Source: Acidobacteriota bacterium
GTDB taxonomy: Bacteria > Acidobacteriota > Thermoanaerobaculia > Multivoradales > Multivoraceae
Reading direction: 5' to 3'
Length of the DNA: 64,000 nt
Assembly: GCA_028875725.1 (NCBI GenBank)
Contig: JAPPCR010000006.1
Span: forward strand, 1,371,786-1,435,785
In this document: positions 25,765 to 34,481 of the stretch, piece by piece
Layout: every line of letters starts with the position of its first letter
Numbering within the stretch: the stretch's first letter is position 1
Notes under the pieces: model-generated
The model's database searches: none
What the model was told of the DNA's origin: nothing
The model's input: the letters and a program-made list of their open reading frames with translations, nothing else
Made by a program: the position numbers and the translations under genes

Positions 25765-27068
25765 CCGTACATGGCGTCGGGCAGCAACGTGGCGATGCGA
25801 GGAAGGAGCGCGATCAGAACCATCGCTGCGAGGAGGGCGAGCCAGAACGGAACGATGCCGCGAAACATGGTACGCATCGGCACGTCGGGCGCCACGCCCT
25901 TCACGACGAAGATGTTCAGCCCGACCGGAGGCGAGATCAGGCCCATCTCGAGTGCGATGACGATCATCACACCGAACCAGATCATGTCGACACCCAGCGA
26001 CTCGAGAATCGGCTGCACGAGAGGAACGGTCAGCACCAGCATCGCGAATCCGTCGAGAAAGGTGCCGAGAACGATGAACATGATCAGTACCAGCATGACG
26101 ACCTGAGCGCCCGAGAACCCCTGTTCGCCGACCCACTCGGATGCAACGAAGGCGATGCCGGTGAAGCCCAGGAAGATCTTGAACACGAAGGCGCCGAACA
26201 GCACCAGGAAGGCGGTGCCGCTCGCCTTCAGGGTGGCGTTCGCCACCTCGATCACCGTCTTCCGGTTCAACGTACGCCGCACGCAGGCCGCGACCAGCGC
26301 CAGCAATGCTCCCACTCCGGCCGCTTCGATCGCGGAGAAGATGCCGGCGTAGATGCCGCCGATGGTCACTACGACGATGCCCAGGATCCACGACGCGTTC
26401 GCCGTGGCCCTTAGCCGTTCCCGCCACGGAACGGCTGCCGCAGCGTGTGGTGCCTTGTCCGGGTCTCGCTTGACGACGATCCAGATGGCAAGAACGAAGA
26501 GAAGTGTGAGCAGCATCCCGGGTATCACTCCGGCCATGAACAGGCGCCCGATGCTCTCCTCGGTGATGATCCCGTAGATCACCAGTCCTGCCGACGGCGG
26601 GATCAGAATGCCCAGCGTTCCGCCCGCGGCGATGGCGCCGGTAGCCAGGGAGTCGTCGTACCTGAACCGCCGCATCTCGGGAAGCGACACGCGGCCCATC
26701 GTCAGCGCGGCGGCCAGCGACGAGCCCGAGAGGGCTGAGAATCCGGCGCATGCGACGATCGAGGCGGAAGCGAGGCTGCCCCGGAAACGGCCTAGCCAGC
26801 TGTGGGCGGCTCGATACAGGTCCTGACTCATCCTGGAGACCAGGGCCAGATTGCCCATCAGCATGAACAGGGGCAGGATCGTGAGCGAATAGCGTGAAGA
26901 GACCGCGAATATCTCCCCAGCCACCACCGGTACGACGGCGCCGGGCCGAATCATGGCGATCCCGGCCGCGCCCACGATCAGCATCGCCAGCCCCACGGGC
27001 ACGCGGATCAGGAGCAGAGCGAGAAGCGCGAGAAAGCCCAGCAGGGCGATGCCGGTTCCGGCAGTCAT
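25761..27068 (-). CDS. dctM: TRAP transporter large permease DctM
   Basis: Main membrane channel of a TRAP transporter, 435 residues with about a dozen hydrophobic helices. Diagnostic text: IRVPVGLAMLIVGAAGIAM, FMLMGNLALVSRMSQDLYR, SGSSLAAALTMGRVSLPEMRR, AAGGTLGILIPPSAGLVIYGI and LEMGLISPPVGLNIFVVKG. It couples solute uptake to an ion gradient. Both ends overlap neighbours by four bases (dctQ upstream, NCS2 permease downstream), so expression is tightly coupled. Confidence 0.93.
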   Translation of the reverse strand: MTAGTGIALLGFLALLALLLIRVPVGLAMLIVGAAGIAMIRPGAVVPVVAGEIFAVSSRYSLTILPLFMLMGNLALVSRMSQDLYRAAHSWLGRFRGSLASASIVACAGFSALSGSSLAAALTMGRVSLPEMRRFRYDDSLATGAIAAGGTLGILIPPSAGLVIYGIITEESIGRLFMAGVIPGMLLTLLFVLAIWIVVKRDPDKAPHAAAAVPWRERLRATANASWILGIVVVTIGGIYAGIFSAIEAAGVGALLALVAACVRRTLNRKTVIEVANATLKASGTAFLVLFGAFVFKIFLGFTGIAFVASEWVGEQGFSGAQVVMLVLIMFIVLGTFLDGFAMLVLTVPLVQPILESLGVDMIWFGVMIVIALEMGLISPPVGLNIFVVKGVAPDVPMRTMFRGIVPFWLALLAAMVLIALLPRIATLLPDAMYG

Positions 27069-27604
27069 TCGACCGGCTCGTTCGGGTCTTCAGCGTTCCA
27101 GACCGCTAATCCCAGGAGCAATTGGGACGCGAGCAGGAAGCCGTAGGCGGCCAGCGACGCGCCGAGCGCGTAGTAGAACGGCGTATGCGAGATCGAGAGG
27201 CTGCCGGTCACGTCGCCGCAAGGCAGGCCGCAACTGCCGTGAACGAACAGGGCGTAGGCGGCCATCGCCGTCACGGCGAGGCCCAGAAGCCGTGCGACCG
27301 CGTCCGTGACCCTGGTGACCCGCCGGGCCGCGAAGCGCGCGATCAGGTTCACGCAGACGTGCGCGCCCTCGCCCGCGCCGTAGGCGATCGCGGCCGCCAC
27401 CACGACGGCGAGCGACATGGTCGAGACATCTTCGATCCAGGGCAGCGAGTCGTTCAGGAGATAGCGCCAGAGGACTTCGGCCACCGTGATTCCCAGCAGC
27501 GTTGCGAGGGCGATGCCGCCCACGATGGCGAACGCGGCGGGCGGACGGCGGCAGTGGGACTCGAACCGCGCGAGGCGCGCCCGGTGCTGCTCGAAGAGGG
27601 GCAA
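27065..27604 (-). CDS. dctQ: TRAP transporter small permease DctQ
   Basis: Small membrane subunit that pairs with DctM, 179 residues with four predicted membrane helices. Family pattern: AEVLWRYLLNDSLPWIEDVSTM, where the conserved W-x-E sits in the second helix, followed by AYGAGEGAHVCVNLI. The start is TTG at 27604 with agggag upstream. First gene of the transport operon. Confidence 0.85.
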   Translation of the reverse strand: MPLFEQHRARLARFESHCRRPPAAFAIVGGIALATLLGITVAEVLWRYLLNDSLPWIEDVSTMSLAVVVAAAIAYGAGEGAHVCVNLIARFAARRVTRVTDAVARLLGLAVTAMAAYALFVHGSCGLPCGDVTGSLSISHTPFYYALGASLAAYGFLLASQLLLGLAVWNAEDPNEPVE

Positions 27605-27641
27605 GGCTCCCTATTGAAGCACACGCGCCGGGCGGTTCCAG

Positions 27642-28280
27642 CTACGTGGGATACACCGGCGCCAACGGATCCGCCGCGAGGTCGGACACCTCCCCGCCTT
27701 CCGAGCGCGCCACCTCGCGCAGTAGCCAGTCCAGACGGTCGTTGCCCCAGAAGCGCTCGCCGCGGTAGATGAAGAGCGGAACGCCGAAAGCGCCGTCGTC
27801 CCGGGTGTGGGCGAAGCCGGCCATGATCCTGTCCTTCCAGTCGGGATCGTGGGCGACGGCCAGGGCCTCGTCGCCGTCAAGGCCCGCGGCGGCCGCGGCG
27901 GCCCGCATGACCTCGTCGCTGGCCAGGTCGAGGCCGCGTCCGAACCGGGCCATGAAGGCCTCGCGTGCGTAGTCGATCGCCTTGCCCTGCTCCCGTGCCC
28001 AGACGTAGATCTGGTGCGGCGGGAACCAGTCCGGATCGTCACCGCCTTCGGGCCAGTTCATCGGCAGTCCGTAGGCCTTCGCGATCCGCTCCGCGTCCTG
28101 GCGGACGTAGGAAGACTTGGCGCGCCCGGCCGAGAGATTGGCCCCCTTCCCGAAAGGGAAGATCGGCACGGCATCGATCCCGTTCCAGTCGAGCACGCCG
28201 GTCGCCGTGATGCGGTGGAAGGCGAACCACGAGAAAGGGGAGCGGAAGGAGAAGTAGACGCGCAGATCGTTCGGGTTCAT
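27642..28280 (-). CDS. 2-hydroxychromene-2-carboxylate isomerase / DsbA-family protein
   Basis: Thioredoxin-fold kappa-class GST relative, 212 residues, cytosolic. It starts VYFSFRSPFSWFAFHRI, with Ser where DsbA has its CXXC, which is the HCCA isomerase pattern. The central helical insertion (RQDAERIAKAYGLPMNWPE) and the C-terminal GVPLFIYRGERFWGNDRLDWL are also typical; the loop before cis-Pro is GVP. The natural substrate may be an aromatic degradation product or glutathione conjugate. It lies 37 bases upstream of dctQ and could be cotranscribed. Confidence 0.85.
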   Translation of the reverse strand: MNPNDLRVYFSFRSPFSWFAFHRITATGVLDWNGIDAVPIFPFGKGANLSAGRAKSSYVRQDAERIAKAYGLPMNWPEGGDDPDWFPPHQIYVWAREQGKAIDYAREAFMARFGRGLDLASDEVMRAAAAAAGLDGDEALAVAHDPDWKDRIMAGFAHTRDDGAFGVPLFIYRGERFWGNDRLDWLLREVARSEGGEVSDLAADPLAPVYPT

Positions 28281-28315
28281 TGGGGCTCAGCTCCTTTACA
28301 CAGCGGCGGAAGGGC

Positions 28316-30553
28316 TCAACGGAAGACGTCGACCAGCCGGCTGTACTTCACGATCACGGTGCGGTCCGGCCGCTCGTAGAGAATCCGCGCGCCGAGTTCG
28401 TCGATCTCGTTGTAGACCACGAACAGCCCGGTGTTCGCGTCCTGCAGCCAGGAGAAGCGGAGGTTGGCGGAAACGTTGTCCGACTGGTCGTTGTACTGCG
28501 CGAGCGCCTGGACCAGCATTCTCGGCGTGATCGAGTAGGAGAGTCGGAGACGGCCCAGATTGACCTGGAAGCTGCCCGAGTCGATGTCCACGTCGTTGTG
28601 GTCCCAGCTCAGTTCCGAGGTCAACCGTTCGCCGCGCCGGGCGAGCAGGGTGAGCTGGGTGGAACTCCGGTCGCCGCCGAAGAAGCCGCCGGCGATGTTG
28701 CGGATGTAGACCGAGAACGGCTTCGCCTGGTTCGTCGAGAACACGGTCTGCGTCTCGTGGTGGCTGTATCTGCCCGCCTGGACCGGGAAGCCGTCGACGA
28801 TCTCGAAGGTCTCCTTGACGCCTTCCACGGTGAAGTTCACGCCGGTGTGGACCTGGATGCCGTTGCGCCATTCCCAGTGGTTGTCGACGTGGAGGTACTC
28901 GCTCTCCTGGTAGTCGTCGAAGTCCCAGATGCCGCTGTACGAGACATGGGGCCGAAGTTCGTGAAAGCCGGCCAGGTCCTTCGGGCGAATGGTGCGCATG
29001 CCGAACGCGGAGATGTTCCGGAACTCCCGTCGCGACAGGAAGCCGACTTCGGGGTTGAAGTTGGCATGGGCTTCGGCGAAGCTGAGGCTGCCGCGCCACT
29101 GAGGCTTGCCGAGGTTGTAGCTCAGGAGCATCGAGCTGTCGTCGCCATCGAGTCCCGGTGTGTCGGTCTGGGCGACGTAGGTCTCGATCGTGTGGTGCTC
29201 GCCGATGCCCCACTTGCCGTCGATGGCGTAGGCGCGGTTCGTGTCGTCCTCCGGCGCGAGGCTGCCCACACCCTCGCGGCTGACGAAGATGCCGCCGATG
29301 CTGGAGCGTTCGCCCAGTTCCCGGTTGACCCGGGCGACGGCGTAGTCGTTGCCGTGCAGCCCGCCGACCGCGGCGGTCTGCATGTGGAGCAGTCCCACGT
29401 TGAAGCGGCCCGCCTTGCCGGAGAGCCGGCCGCCGTAGTCGATCGGGATCAGCTCGCCGCCGGGTCCGATGCCGATGCGCCGGCTGAAGAACAGGTCGAC
29501 CCGAGCCGATGCGCGGCTCCCGCCCCGTGCTCCGACCGTGAACAGGCCCGCGTTCTCCAGGAAAAACGGCCGCTTCTCGGGGAAGAACAGGTTGAACCGG
29601 TCGAGGTTCACCTGCTGCTCGTCGACCTCGACCTGGGCGAAGTCCGTGTTGTAGGTCAGGTCGAGGGTCAGGCTCGGGGTCACGCTGTACTTCAGGTCGA
29701 CGCCGAGGTCGGAGTCCGACTCGTTGTCGCTGCCGGCGCTGGGCGGCTCGCGGCTCGATCCGATCGCGTAGGGGATCAGCTTCAGGTTGCGCTGCGGCGG
29801 GGGCTCGACGCCCCGGAGCGACCCCGCGTCGGTCAGCCGGTCCAGGTCGTGGTTCCGGTCGAGTTCGGACCAAAAGGCGACTTCCCGGTGGCGCGCTATG
29901 TTGCGCTGGAAGTTGAGGCCCCAGGTCTGCACTTCCTCCGGCGGATAGCGGAGGGTGCGGAAGGGAATCGCGAACTCGGCGCTCCAGCCGAACTCGCCGA
30001 CCTCGGTGGCGACGGTCCAGGCGCCGTCCCAGTTCAGGTTGAAGCCGGTGGACAGGGCGCCGCCCCGGAAGCGGCTGTTGCCGCCCATGCCGCTGAACAC
30101 GCCGGAGCCGCCTTCCACGACCTGGCCGTCGTACTCGATGCCGGCGGGATTCGTGCCGAAGACGAAGCCGTTGCGCCCATCCTGGAACGTGTCGAAGATG
30201 ACCTGGAAGCTGTCCGTTTCGTCCAGGGACGCATCGCGCCGGCTGTCCGAGATGACGATGTCGTCCGGCGCCCGGTCGTGGCAGACGACGGCGACGAAGA
30301 GGGTGTCCTCGGTGAACGCGAAGCGGACCTCCGTTCGCTCGGTGCCCGGTTCGCCGGCGAAAGGCCGCGTCTGCGTCGTGCCGGAGGCGGGCGCGATGCT
30401 CTGCCAGACCGGATCGTCGAGGACCCGGCCGTCGAGCTGGGGCGCCTCTCCGATCGCCAGGGCAGTCGCCGCGGGGCGGTCGGTCTGGCCTTCGGACACA
30501 CCGGCCCCCAGCGACGGGATAGCGACGAGCCACGCCGCGGCAACTCTCTTCAC
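28316..30553 (-). CDS. CBM9-like / DUF5916 outer-membrane protein
   Basis: 745 residues, GTG start with a signal peptide. Residues about 35-230 form a carbohydrate-binding family 9-like sandwich (PQLDGRVLDDPVWQSI, FVAVVCHDRAPDDIV, DSFQVIFDTFQDGRNGFVF). The remaining 500 residues alternate short amphipathic strands and end in an aromatic/basic stretch, as in DUF5916 beta-barrels of the outer membrane. The motif EYDGQV and the strand LTLDLTYNTDFAQVEVDEQQVNLDRF are characteristic. Ligand unknown. TAGAGT (30562-30567, minus strand) lies eight bases before the start codon. Confidence 0.82.
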   Translation of the reverse strand: MKRVAAAWLVAIPSLGAGVSEGQTDRPAATALAIGEAPQLDGRVLDDPVWQSIAPASGTTQTRPFAGEPGTERTEVRFAFTEDTLFVAVVCHDRAPDDIVISDSRRDASLDETDSFQVIFDTFQDGRNGFVFGTNPAGIEYDGQVVEGGSGVFSGMGGNSRFRGGALSTGFNLNWDGAWTVATEVGEFGWSAEFAIPFRTLRYPPEEVQTWGLNFQRNIARHREVAFWSELDRNHDLDRLTDAGSLRGVEPPPQRNLKLIPYAIGSSREPPSAGSDNESDSDLGVDLKYSVTPSLTLDLTYNTDFAQVEVDEQQVNLDRFNLFFPEKRPFFLENAGLFTVGARGGSRASARVDLFFSRRIGIGPGGELIPIDYGGRLSGKAGRFNVGLLHMQTAAVGGLHGNDYAVARVNRELGERSSIGGIFVSREGVGSLAPEDDTNRAYAIDGKWGIGEHHTIETYVAQTDTPGLDGDDSSMLLSYNLGKPQWRGSLSFAEAHANFNPEVGFLSRREFRNISAFGMRTIRPKDLAGFHELRPHVSYSGIWDFDDYQESEYLHVDNHWEWRNGIQVHTGVNFTVEGVKETFEIVDGFPVQAGRYSHHETQTVFSTNQAKPFSVYIRNIAGGFFGGDRSSTQLTLLARRGERLTSELSWDHNDVDIDSGSFQVNLGRLRLSYSITPRMLVQALAQYNDQSDNVSANLRFSWLQDANTGLFVVYNEIDELGARILYERPDRTVIVKYSRLVDVFR

Positions 30554-30691
30554 GGAGGCCGACTCTACTCTGAATGGCGACTCAGTTTCTGCTCGCTCCT
30601 CGTCAGGCCGGCGAGTGCATGGGCTCCTGTAGCATCGACTTGAGCGAACAGGATCAGACGAACAGGAATCGAGCCGGAGGAGGAATCAGCA

Positions 30692-31693
30692 GTGAGAAGG
30701 AACTTGACGGAGAGAACCGTGTTCAGGCTGGCTCTGGCCGCGGTCGTCGCCGCTCTGGCCGCGGCGCCGGCGCTTGGCGCCGGCGAGCTGATGGACGTCG
30801 AGGGCTATCCGACCCTCGTGCGCAAGCCGGTGGAGATCTGGAGCGACGGTACCCGTCTCGCCGGCGATGTCTTCTACCCGAAGGCGACCGCCGAGGGCGA
30901 GAAGCTGCCGGCGATCGTGCTTTGCCACGGCTGGGGCGGAACGAAGGCCCACCTGAATCGCGGCATCGCGCCGCGCTTCGCCGCCGCCGGCTACCTGGTG
31001 CTGGCCTTCGACTACCGCGGCTGGGGCGAAAGCGATGCCCGCCTCGTCGTCCGCGGCGAGATGCCGAAGCCGGACCAGGACGGCTACGTCACGGTCAGGG
31101 CGCAGGCGATCCGGCAGCTCGTCGATCCGCTCGACCAGCAGGAGGACATCGACGCCGCGATCACGTTCGTCGAAGGCGAGCCCCACGCCGATGCGTCCCG
31201 GATCGGCATCTGGGGTTCCAGCTTCGGCGGCGGCCACGTCATCTGGCGAGCGGCACACGACCGGCGGGTGAAAGCGGTCGCCGCCCAGGTCGGCGCGATG
31301 GACCAGCGCGCTGGACTGGTCACGGCACCGGGCGGTCTCAAGGGGTTCCACCGGACGGCGATCCAGCGCGCTCGCGGCGAGGTCGAGCCGGTGCCGGTCG
31401 GCGCCGACCAGCCGGAGGGCCTGACCGGCAGCCCGTACTACGAGCGCTTCGCGAAGTTCTCACCCGTCGAGGACGCGCACCTCATCACCGCGCCCACGAT
31501 CATCATCGACGCCAAGCAGGAGCACTACTTCGACATCCGCGAGCACGGCCAGCGGGTCTTCAGGATCCTCTCCGGCCGCGTCCCCGTCGAGTACCACGCC
31601 TGGGAGATGAGCCACTACGACATCTACAGCGGCGACTGGCTCGACAAGGCGATGGCCGCCGAGATCGACTTCTTCGACCGCCACCTGAAGTAG
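30692..31693 (+). CDS. secreted alpha/beta hydrolase
   Basis: 333 residues. I use GTG at 30692, preceded by ggaggagga, because it gives a clear signal peptide (FRLALAAVVAALAAAPALGA). The hydrolase core has PAIVLCHGWGGTKAHL (oxyanion region), nucleophile elbow GSSFGG with Ser, Asp in IIIDAKQEHYFD and His in EYHAWEMSHYD. Dienelactone-hydrolase-like and X-Pro-peptidase-like enzymes share this layout. The substrate cannot be told. Convergent with the next gene, 19 bases apart. Confidence 0.82.
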   Translation: MRRNLTERTVFRLALAAVVAALAAAPALGAGELMDVEGYPTLVRKPVEIWSDGTRLAGDVFYPKATAEGEKLPAIVLCHGWGGTKAHLNRGIAPRFAAAGYLVLAFDYRGWGESDARLVVRGEMPKPDQDGYVTVRAQAIRQLVDPLDQQEDIDAAITFVEGEPHADASRIGIWGSSFGGGHVIWRAAHDRRVKAVAAQVGAMDQRAGLVTAPGGLKGFHRTAIQRARGEVEPVPVGADQPEGLTGSPYYERFAKFSPVEDAHLITAPTIIIDAKQEHYFDIREHGQRVFRILSGRVPVEYHAWEMSHYDIYSGDWLDKAMAAEIDFFDRHLK

Positions 31694-31715
31694 CGGCGCG
31701 GCCGCGGGGCCGCTA
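31691..31715. terminator. symmetrical hairpin joining two stop codons
   Basis: TAGCGGC (31691-31697) pairs with GCCGCTA (31709-31715). The outermost triplets are the stop codons of the two convergent genes, one on each strand. An inner GCGGCCGC palindrome competes for pairing. There is no T-run on either side, so if it stops transcription it is not a standard intrinsic terminator. Confidence 0.35.
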
Positions 31716-32519
31716 GGCGATATCGGCCAGGAACGCGTCGACTTCGGCGTGGAATTCGTCGGGCTGCTCGGTGGGGATGCCGTGGCCGCAGTTCTCGAGC
31801 ATTCGCAGGCGCGAGCCCTCGATCCGGCGGGACATGATGACGCTGCCGCCGGGTGGGGTCAGCGCATCCTCGAGGCCCTGGAGGATCAGGGTCGGGCAGG
31901 TGATCGTCGGGAGATCGGCGGTGTAGTCGATGTTCGAGACGGCGCGGCAGGCGGCGGCGTAGGAGGCGGCGTCGTTCCGTTCGATGGTGAGGCGCGCCGA
32001 TTCGAGGATCTCTTCGGCGTGGCGTTCCCGGTACTCCTTGCCGTAGGAGAGGGCGGGGCCGGTCGGCGTCAGGGCCTTGGCCAGGCCGTCCCGCTCGATC
32101 AGGTCGGCGCGGGCCCTCCAGCCGGCTTCGGCGCGTTCGTTCAATTCGCTCGAGGTGCTGACCAGGATCAACGCGCGGGTGCGATCGGGGAAGTCGAGGG
32201 CGAACCGTTGGGAGACGACGCCGCCCATCGAGATCCCTCCGATCACCGCGTCATCGGCGCCGACCGCGTCGAGCACGGCGGCGAGATCGGAGGCCCAGGT
32301 CTCCGGCGACATCGTGTCGGGACGCCGTTCCGAGCCGCCAAAGCCCCGGACGTCCCAGGTCAGGACGGTGTAGCGGTCCCGGAGCGTTTCCACCGTGGCT
32401 TCCCAGTAGTCCAGGTGACCGCCCAGGCCGTGCGTCAGTACGACGACCGGACCGCTTCCCGCGAGCCGATAGCGCAGCGTTGCGCCGTCGGTTGCGGTTG
32501 TGCGCCTGTCAGGCAGCAC
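31713..32519 (-). CDS. alpha/beta hydrolase (3-oxoadipate enol-lactonase-like)
   Basis: 268 residues, GTG start overlapping the end of the upstream small gene by 11 bases. The core has VVLTHGLGGHLDYWEATVETL, nucleophile GGISMGGVVSQRFAL, Asp in LILQGLEDALTPP and His in NCGHGIPTEQPDEF. No signal peptide, so it is cytosolic. The closest motif match is to enol-lactonase and related esterases; the substrate is not known. Confidence 0.85.
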   Translation of the reverse strand: MLPDRRTTATDGATLRYRLAGSGPVVVLTHGLGGHLDYWEATVETLRDRYTVLTWDVRGFGGSERRPDTMSPETWASDLAAVLDAVGADDAVIGGISMGGVVSQRFALDFPDRTRALILVSTSSELNERAEAGWRARADLIERDGLAKALTPTGPALSYGKEYRERHAEEILESARLTIERNDAASYAAACRAVSNIDYTADLPTITCPTLILQGLEDALTPPGGSVIMSRRIEGSRLRMLENCGHGIPTEQPDEFHAEVDAFLADIA

Positions 32520-32790
32520 GCCGGTTGAACAGCCCGACCGTCAGCACCAGCGGAATCAGGAACAGTGTTGTGCGCAGCCAGCCCGGCATGTCCGTGATGA
32601 GGAGGATCAGCGTGAGCGGGATCCAGAAGACCAGCCACATCCAGATCGGGATCATCCTGCGCGGGACAGGTTCGGTGCTCGCGCCCTCCGCGATGATGAT
32701 GACGACCAGGATGCCGAAACCGGCTCCGACGACACCGGCGATCAGGCCGCCGGCCGGGTAGGCGTACGTGGCGAGGATCAGTTCAGTCAT
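32509..32790 (-). CDS. small three-helix membrane protein
   Basis: 93 residues, no family recognised. Three hydrophobic segments are visible at about 8-35 (AYPAGGLIAGVVGAGFGILV), 48-67 (IWMWLVFWIPLTLILLITDM) and 70-88 (LRTTLFLIPLVLTVGLF), with a short basic loop VPRRMIP between the first two. It overlaps the following hydrolase by 11 bases, which suggests cotranscription, but the two products have no evident link. Confidence 0.6.
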   Translation of the reverse strand: MTELILATYAYPAGGLIAGVVGAGFGILVVIIIAEGASTEPVPRRMIPIWMWLVFWIPLTLILLITDMPGWLRTTLFLIPLVLTVGLFNRRAA

Positions 32791-32859
32791 GAGACGGACG
32801 AATGCTCCTACTGTTGTTGGTGAAGGCGAATCCTATACATTGCCGCCGGAGAAGGAACC

Positions 32860-33774
32860 ATGCGAGTCAGCATCTCGGTCCAGAGCGCCTACAACGTCGC
32901 CGATCCACGGGAAGGAGCGCGCCGCATGGTGGATCGGGCGCGGGCCGCCCGGGAGGCCGGACTCGACGCGCTGTTCGTCGGCGACCACCACGCGACGGCC
33001 ACGCCGTACTACCAGAACACGGCGATCCTGGGGCGGATGCTGGCCGAATGGGGCGACCGGCCCGCCGGGGCCCTCTACCTGCTGCCGCTCTGGCATCCGC
33101 TGATCGTCGCCGAGCAGGTCGGCACCCTGGCCAGCGTGATGACGGGCCGGTTCATCCTGCAGTGCGCGATCGGTCCCGCCGACAACCAGTTCGAGGCGAT
33201 GGGCGTCCCGGTGCGCCAGCGGCCGTCGCGGTTCGAGCAGTCGCTCTCCCTCCTGCGGCGCCTGTGGTCCGGGGAGACGGTGACGACCGGAGGCGAGAAC
33301 GATCGTTTCGGGCTTCGGGAGGCCCGCGTCTCACCCTGCCCGCCGGAGCCGGTCGAAGTCTGGATCGGCGCCTCGGCGCCGCCGGCGATCGACCGCGCGG
33401 CGCGGCTTGGCGACGGCTGGCTGGCGGCGCCAGGGTTGACGGCGGCGGAGGCGGCCGGGCAGCTCGGCTTCTACCGGGAAGCCTGCGAACGCCATGGCCG
33501 CCCGGTCGGCGTGAGCGCGATCCGGCGGGACCTCTACGTCGGCGAGACGGCGGCGGAAGCGGAGGCCGCGGCGGCCGGGGTCATCTCACGCGGCTACCGG
33601 GGATTCCCGCCCGAGGCTCTGGTCGTCGGCGAGGCGGCGGGCGTCGCCGCCTCGTTCGCTGAACTGAGTGAGATGGGATACGACGAGGTCGTCGTCCGGC
33701 ACCTGGTCCAAGACCCAGCGAGGGTCCTGCAGTCGATCGGCCGGCTCGCCGAAGTCCGCGAAAGGCTGCGTTAG
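32860..33774 (+). CDS. LLM-class flavin-dependent oxidoreductase
   Basis: 304 residues, luciferase-like TIM barrel using FMN or F420. Text: RMVDRARAAREAGLDALFVGDHH, YYQNTAILGRMLAEWG, VAEQVGTLASVMTGRFIL, then VEVWIGASAPPAIDRAARLGDGWL and YDEVVVRHLVQDPARVL. These are the marks of the F420/FMN monooxygenase-reductase family. A TATACA box about 20 bases before the ATG and GAGAAGGA provide promoter and ribosome site candidates. Cofactor choice cannot be decided from sequence alone. Confidence 0.87.
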   Translation: MRVSISVQSAYNVADPREGARRMVDRARAAREAGLDALFVGDHHATATPYYQNTAILGRMLAEWGDRPAGALYLLPLWHPLIVAEQVGTLASVMTGRFILQCAIGPADNQFEAMGVPVRQRPSRFEQSLSLLRRLWSGETVTTGGENDRFGLREARVSPCPPEPVEVWIGASAPPAIDRAARLGDGWLAAPGLTAAEAAGQLGFYREACERHGRPVGVSAIRRDLYVGETAAEAEAAAAGVISRGYRGFPPEALVVGEAAGVAASFAELSEMGYDEVVVRHLVQDPARVLQSIGRLAEVRERLR

Positions 33775-34442
33775 CGCCGCGGCACGTCCTCCGGGAAGGG
33801 CTCGAGACCCTCGTCGAGTTCGACGCGGATGCTCCGCAGAGCCATCGAGACCATGCGGTACTGGCCGACCGTGAAGATCAGGTCGATCATCTGCTGATCG
33901 CTGTAGCGCGCCTTCAGGAAAGCCCAGGTCCGCTCGGAGATTGCCGAGTTCCGGTGCAGTTCGGTCGCAGCACGCAGCAGGTAGCGCTCGAAGCTGGTCC
34001 ACGGTCCGGCGTTCTCGCCCACGGCGACATTGCGAATCTCTTCGTCCGTCATGCCGGCGGCCCTGGCCGCACGCGCGTGGTACCCCCATTCGTACTCGGC
34101 TTCGTTGAGCCAGGAGGTGCGCAGAATGACCATCTCGCGGTCCCGGTCGGGAAGAGTGCTGCCGCGCAGGATGTAGCCCCCGAACGGTCCCCAGGCCTCC
34201 ATCAGCGGCGGATGATGAGAGAGGGTGCGGATCAGGTTGATGCTCTCGACACCCTCGGCCGGCGGAATCCTGGGTCCGGTTTCGCGGCGTTGCCGCTGAG
34301 CCGAAAGGGAACCGGCGATGAGAGCCAGGGCGAGCGTCACCGCTGCCGTCCTGCGGAACCCGGTTGGAGCGTCCGCGCGCCAACCGCCTACGGATTCCGA
34401 CGACCGGCCGCCGGCGGCGGAATGGAAGGTCTGCGTGTTCAT
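33771..34442 (-). CDS. carboxymuconolactone decarboxylase (AhpD-like) family protein, exported
   Basis: 223 residues. A membrane or signal segment occurs at about 30-50 (TAAVTLALALIAGSLSA), which is unusual for this normally cytosolic family. The helical core has VEAIN-like VESINLIRTLSHHPPLMEAW, LPDRDREMVILRTSWLNEAEYEWGYH and GMTDEEIRNVA. The CXXC of AhpD is missing, so it is not an AhpD peroxidase partner; the pattern is that of the decarboxylase-like branch. Its stop overlaps the LLM gene stop by four bases (convergent). Confidence 0.78.
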   Translation of the reverse strand: MNTQTFHSAAGGRSSESVGGWRADAPTGFRRTAAVTLALALIAGSLSAQRQRRETGPRIPPAEGVESINLIRTLSHHPPLMEAWGPFGGYILRGSTLPDRDREMVILRTSWLNEAEYEWGYHARAARAAGMTDEEIRNVAVGENAGPWTSFERYLLRAATELHRNSAISERTWAFLKARYSDQQMIDLIFTVGQYRMVSMALRSIRVELDEGLEPFPEDVPRR

Positions 34443-34481
34443 GGGCGATCCTCCTTGGTCGGGGTCACTATAGCCCCGGGC

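Noticed and set aside
25765..26751. Upstream extension of the NCS2 permease frame
   Set aside because: Out-of-frame shadow of dctM on the same strand; permease homology begins just after 25764.
28296..30533. Second long frame within the CBM9/DUF5916 gene on the same strand
   Set aside because: Arg/Gly/Pro-rich text without motifs; the other frame gives the recognisable protein with signal peptide.
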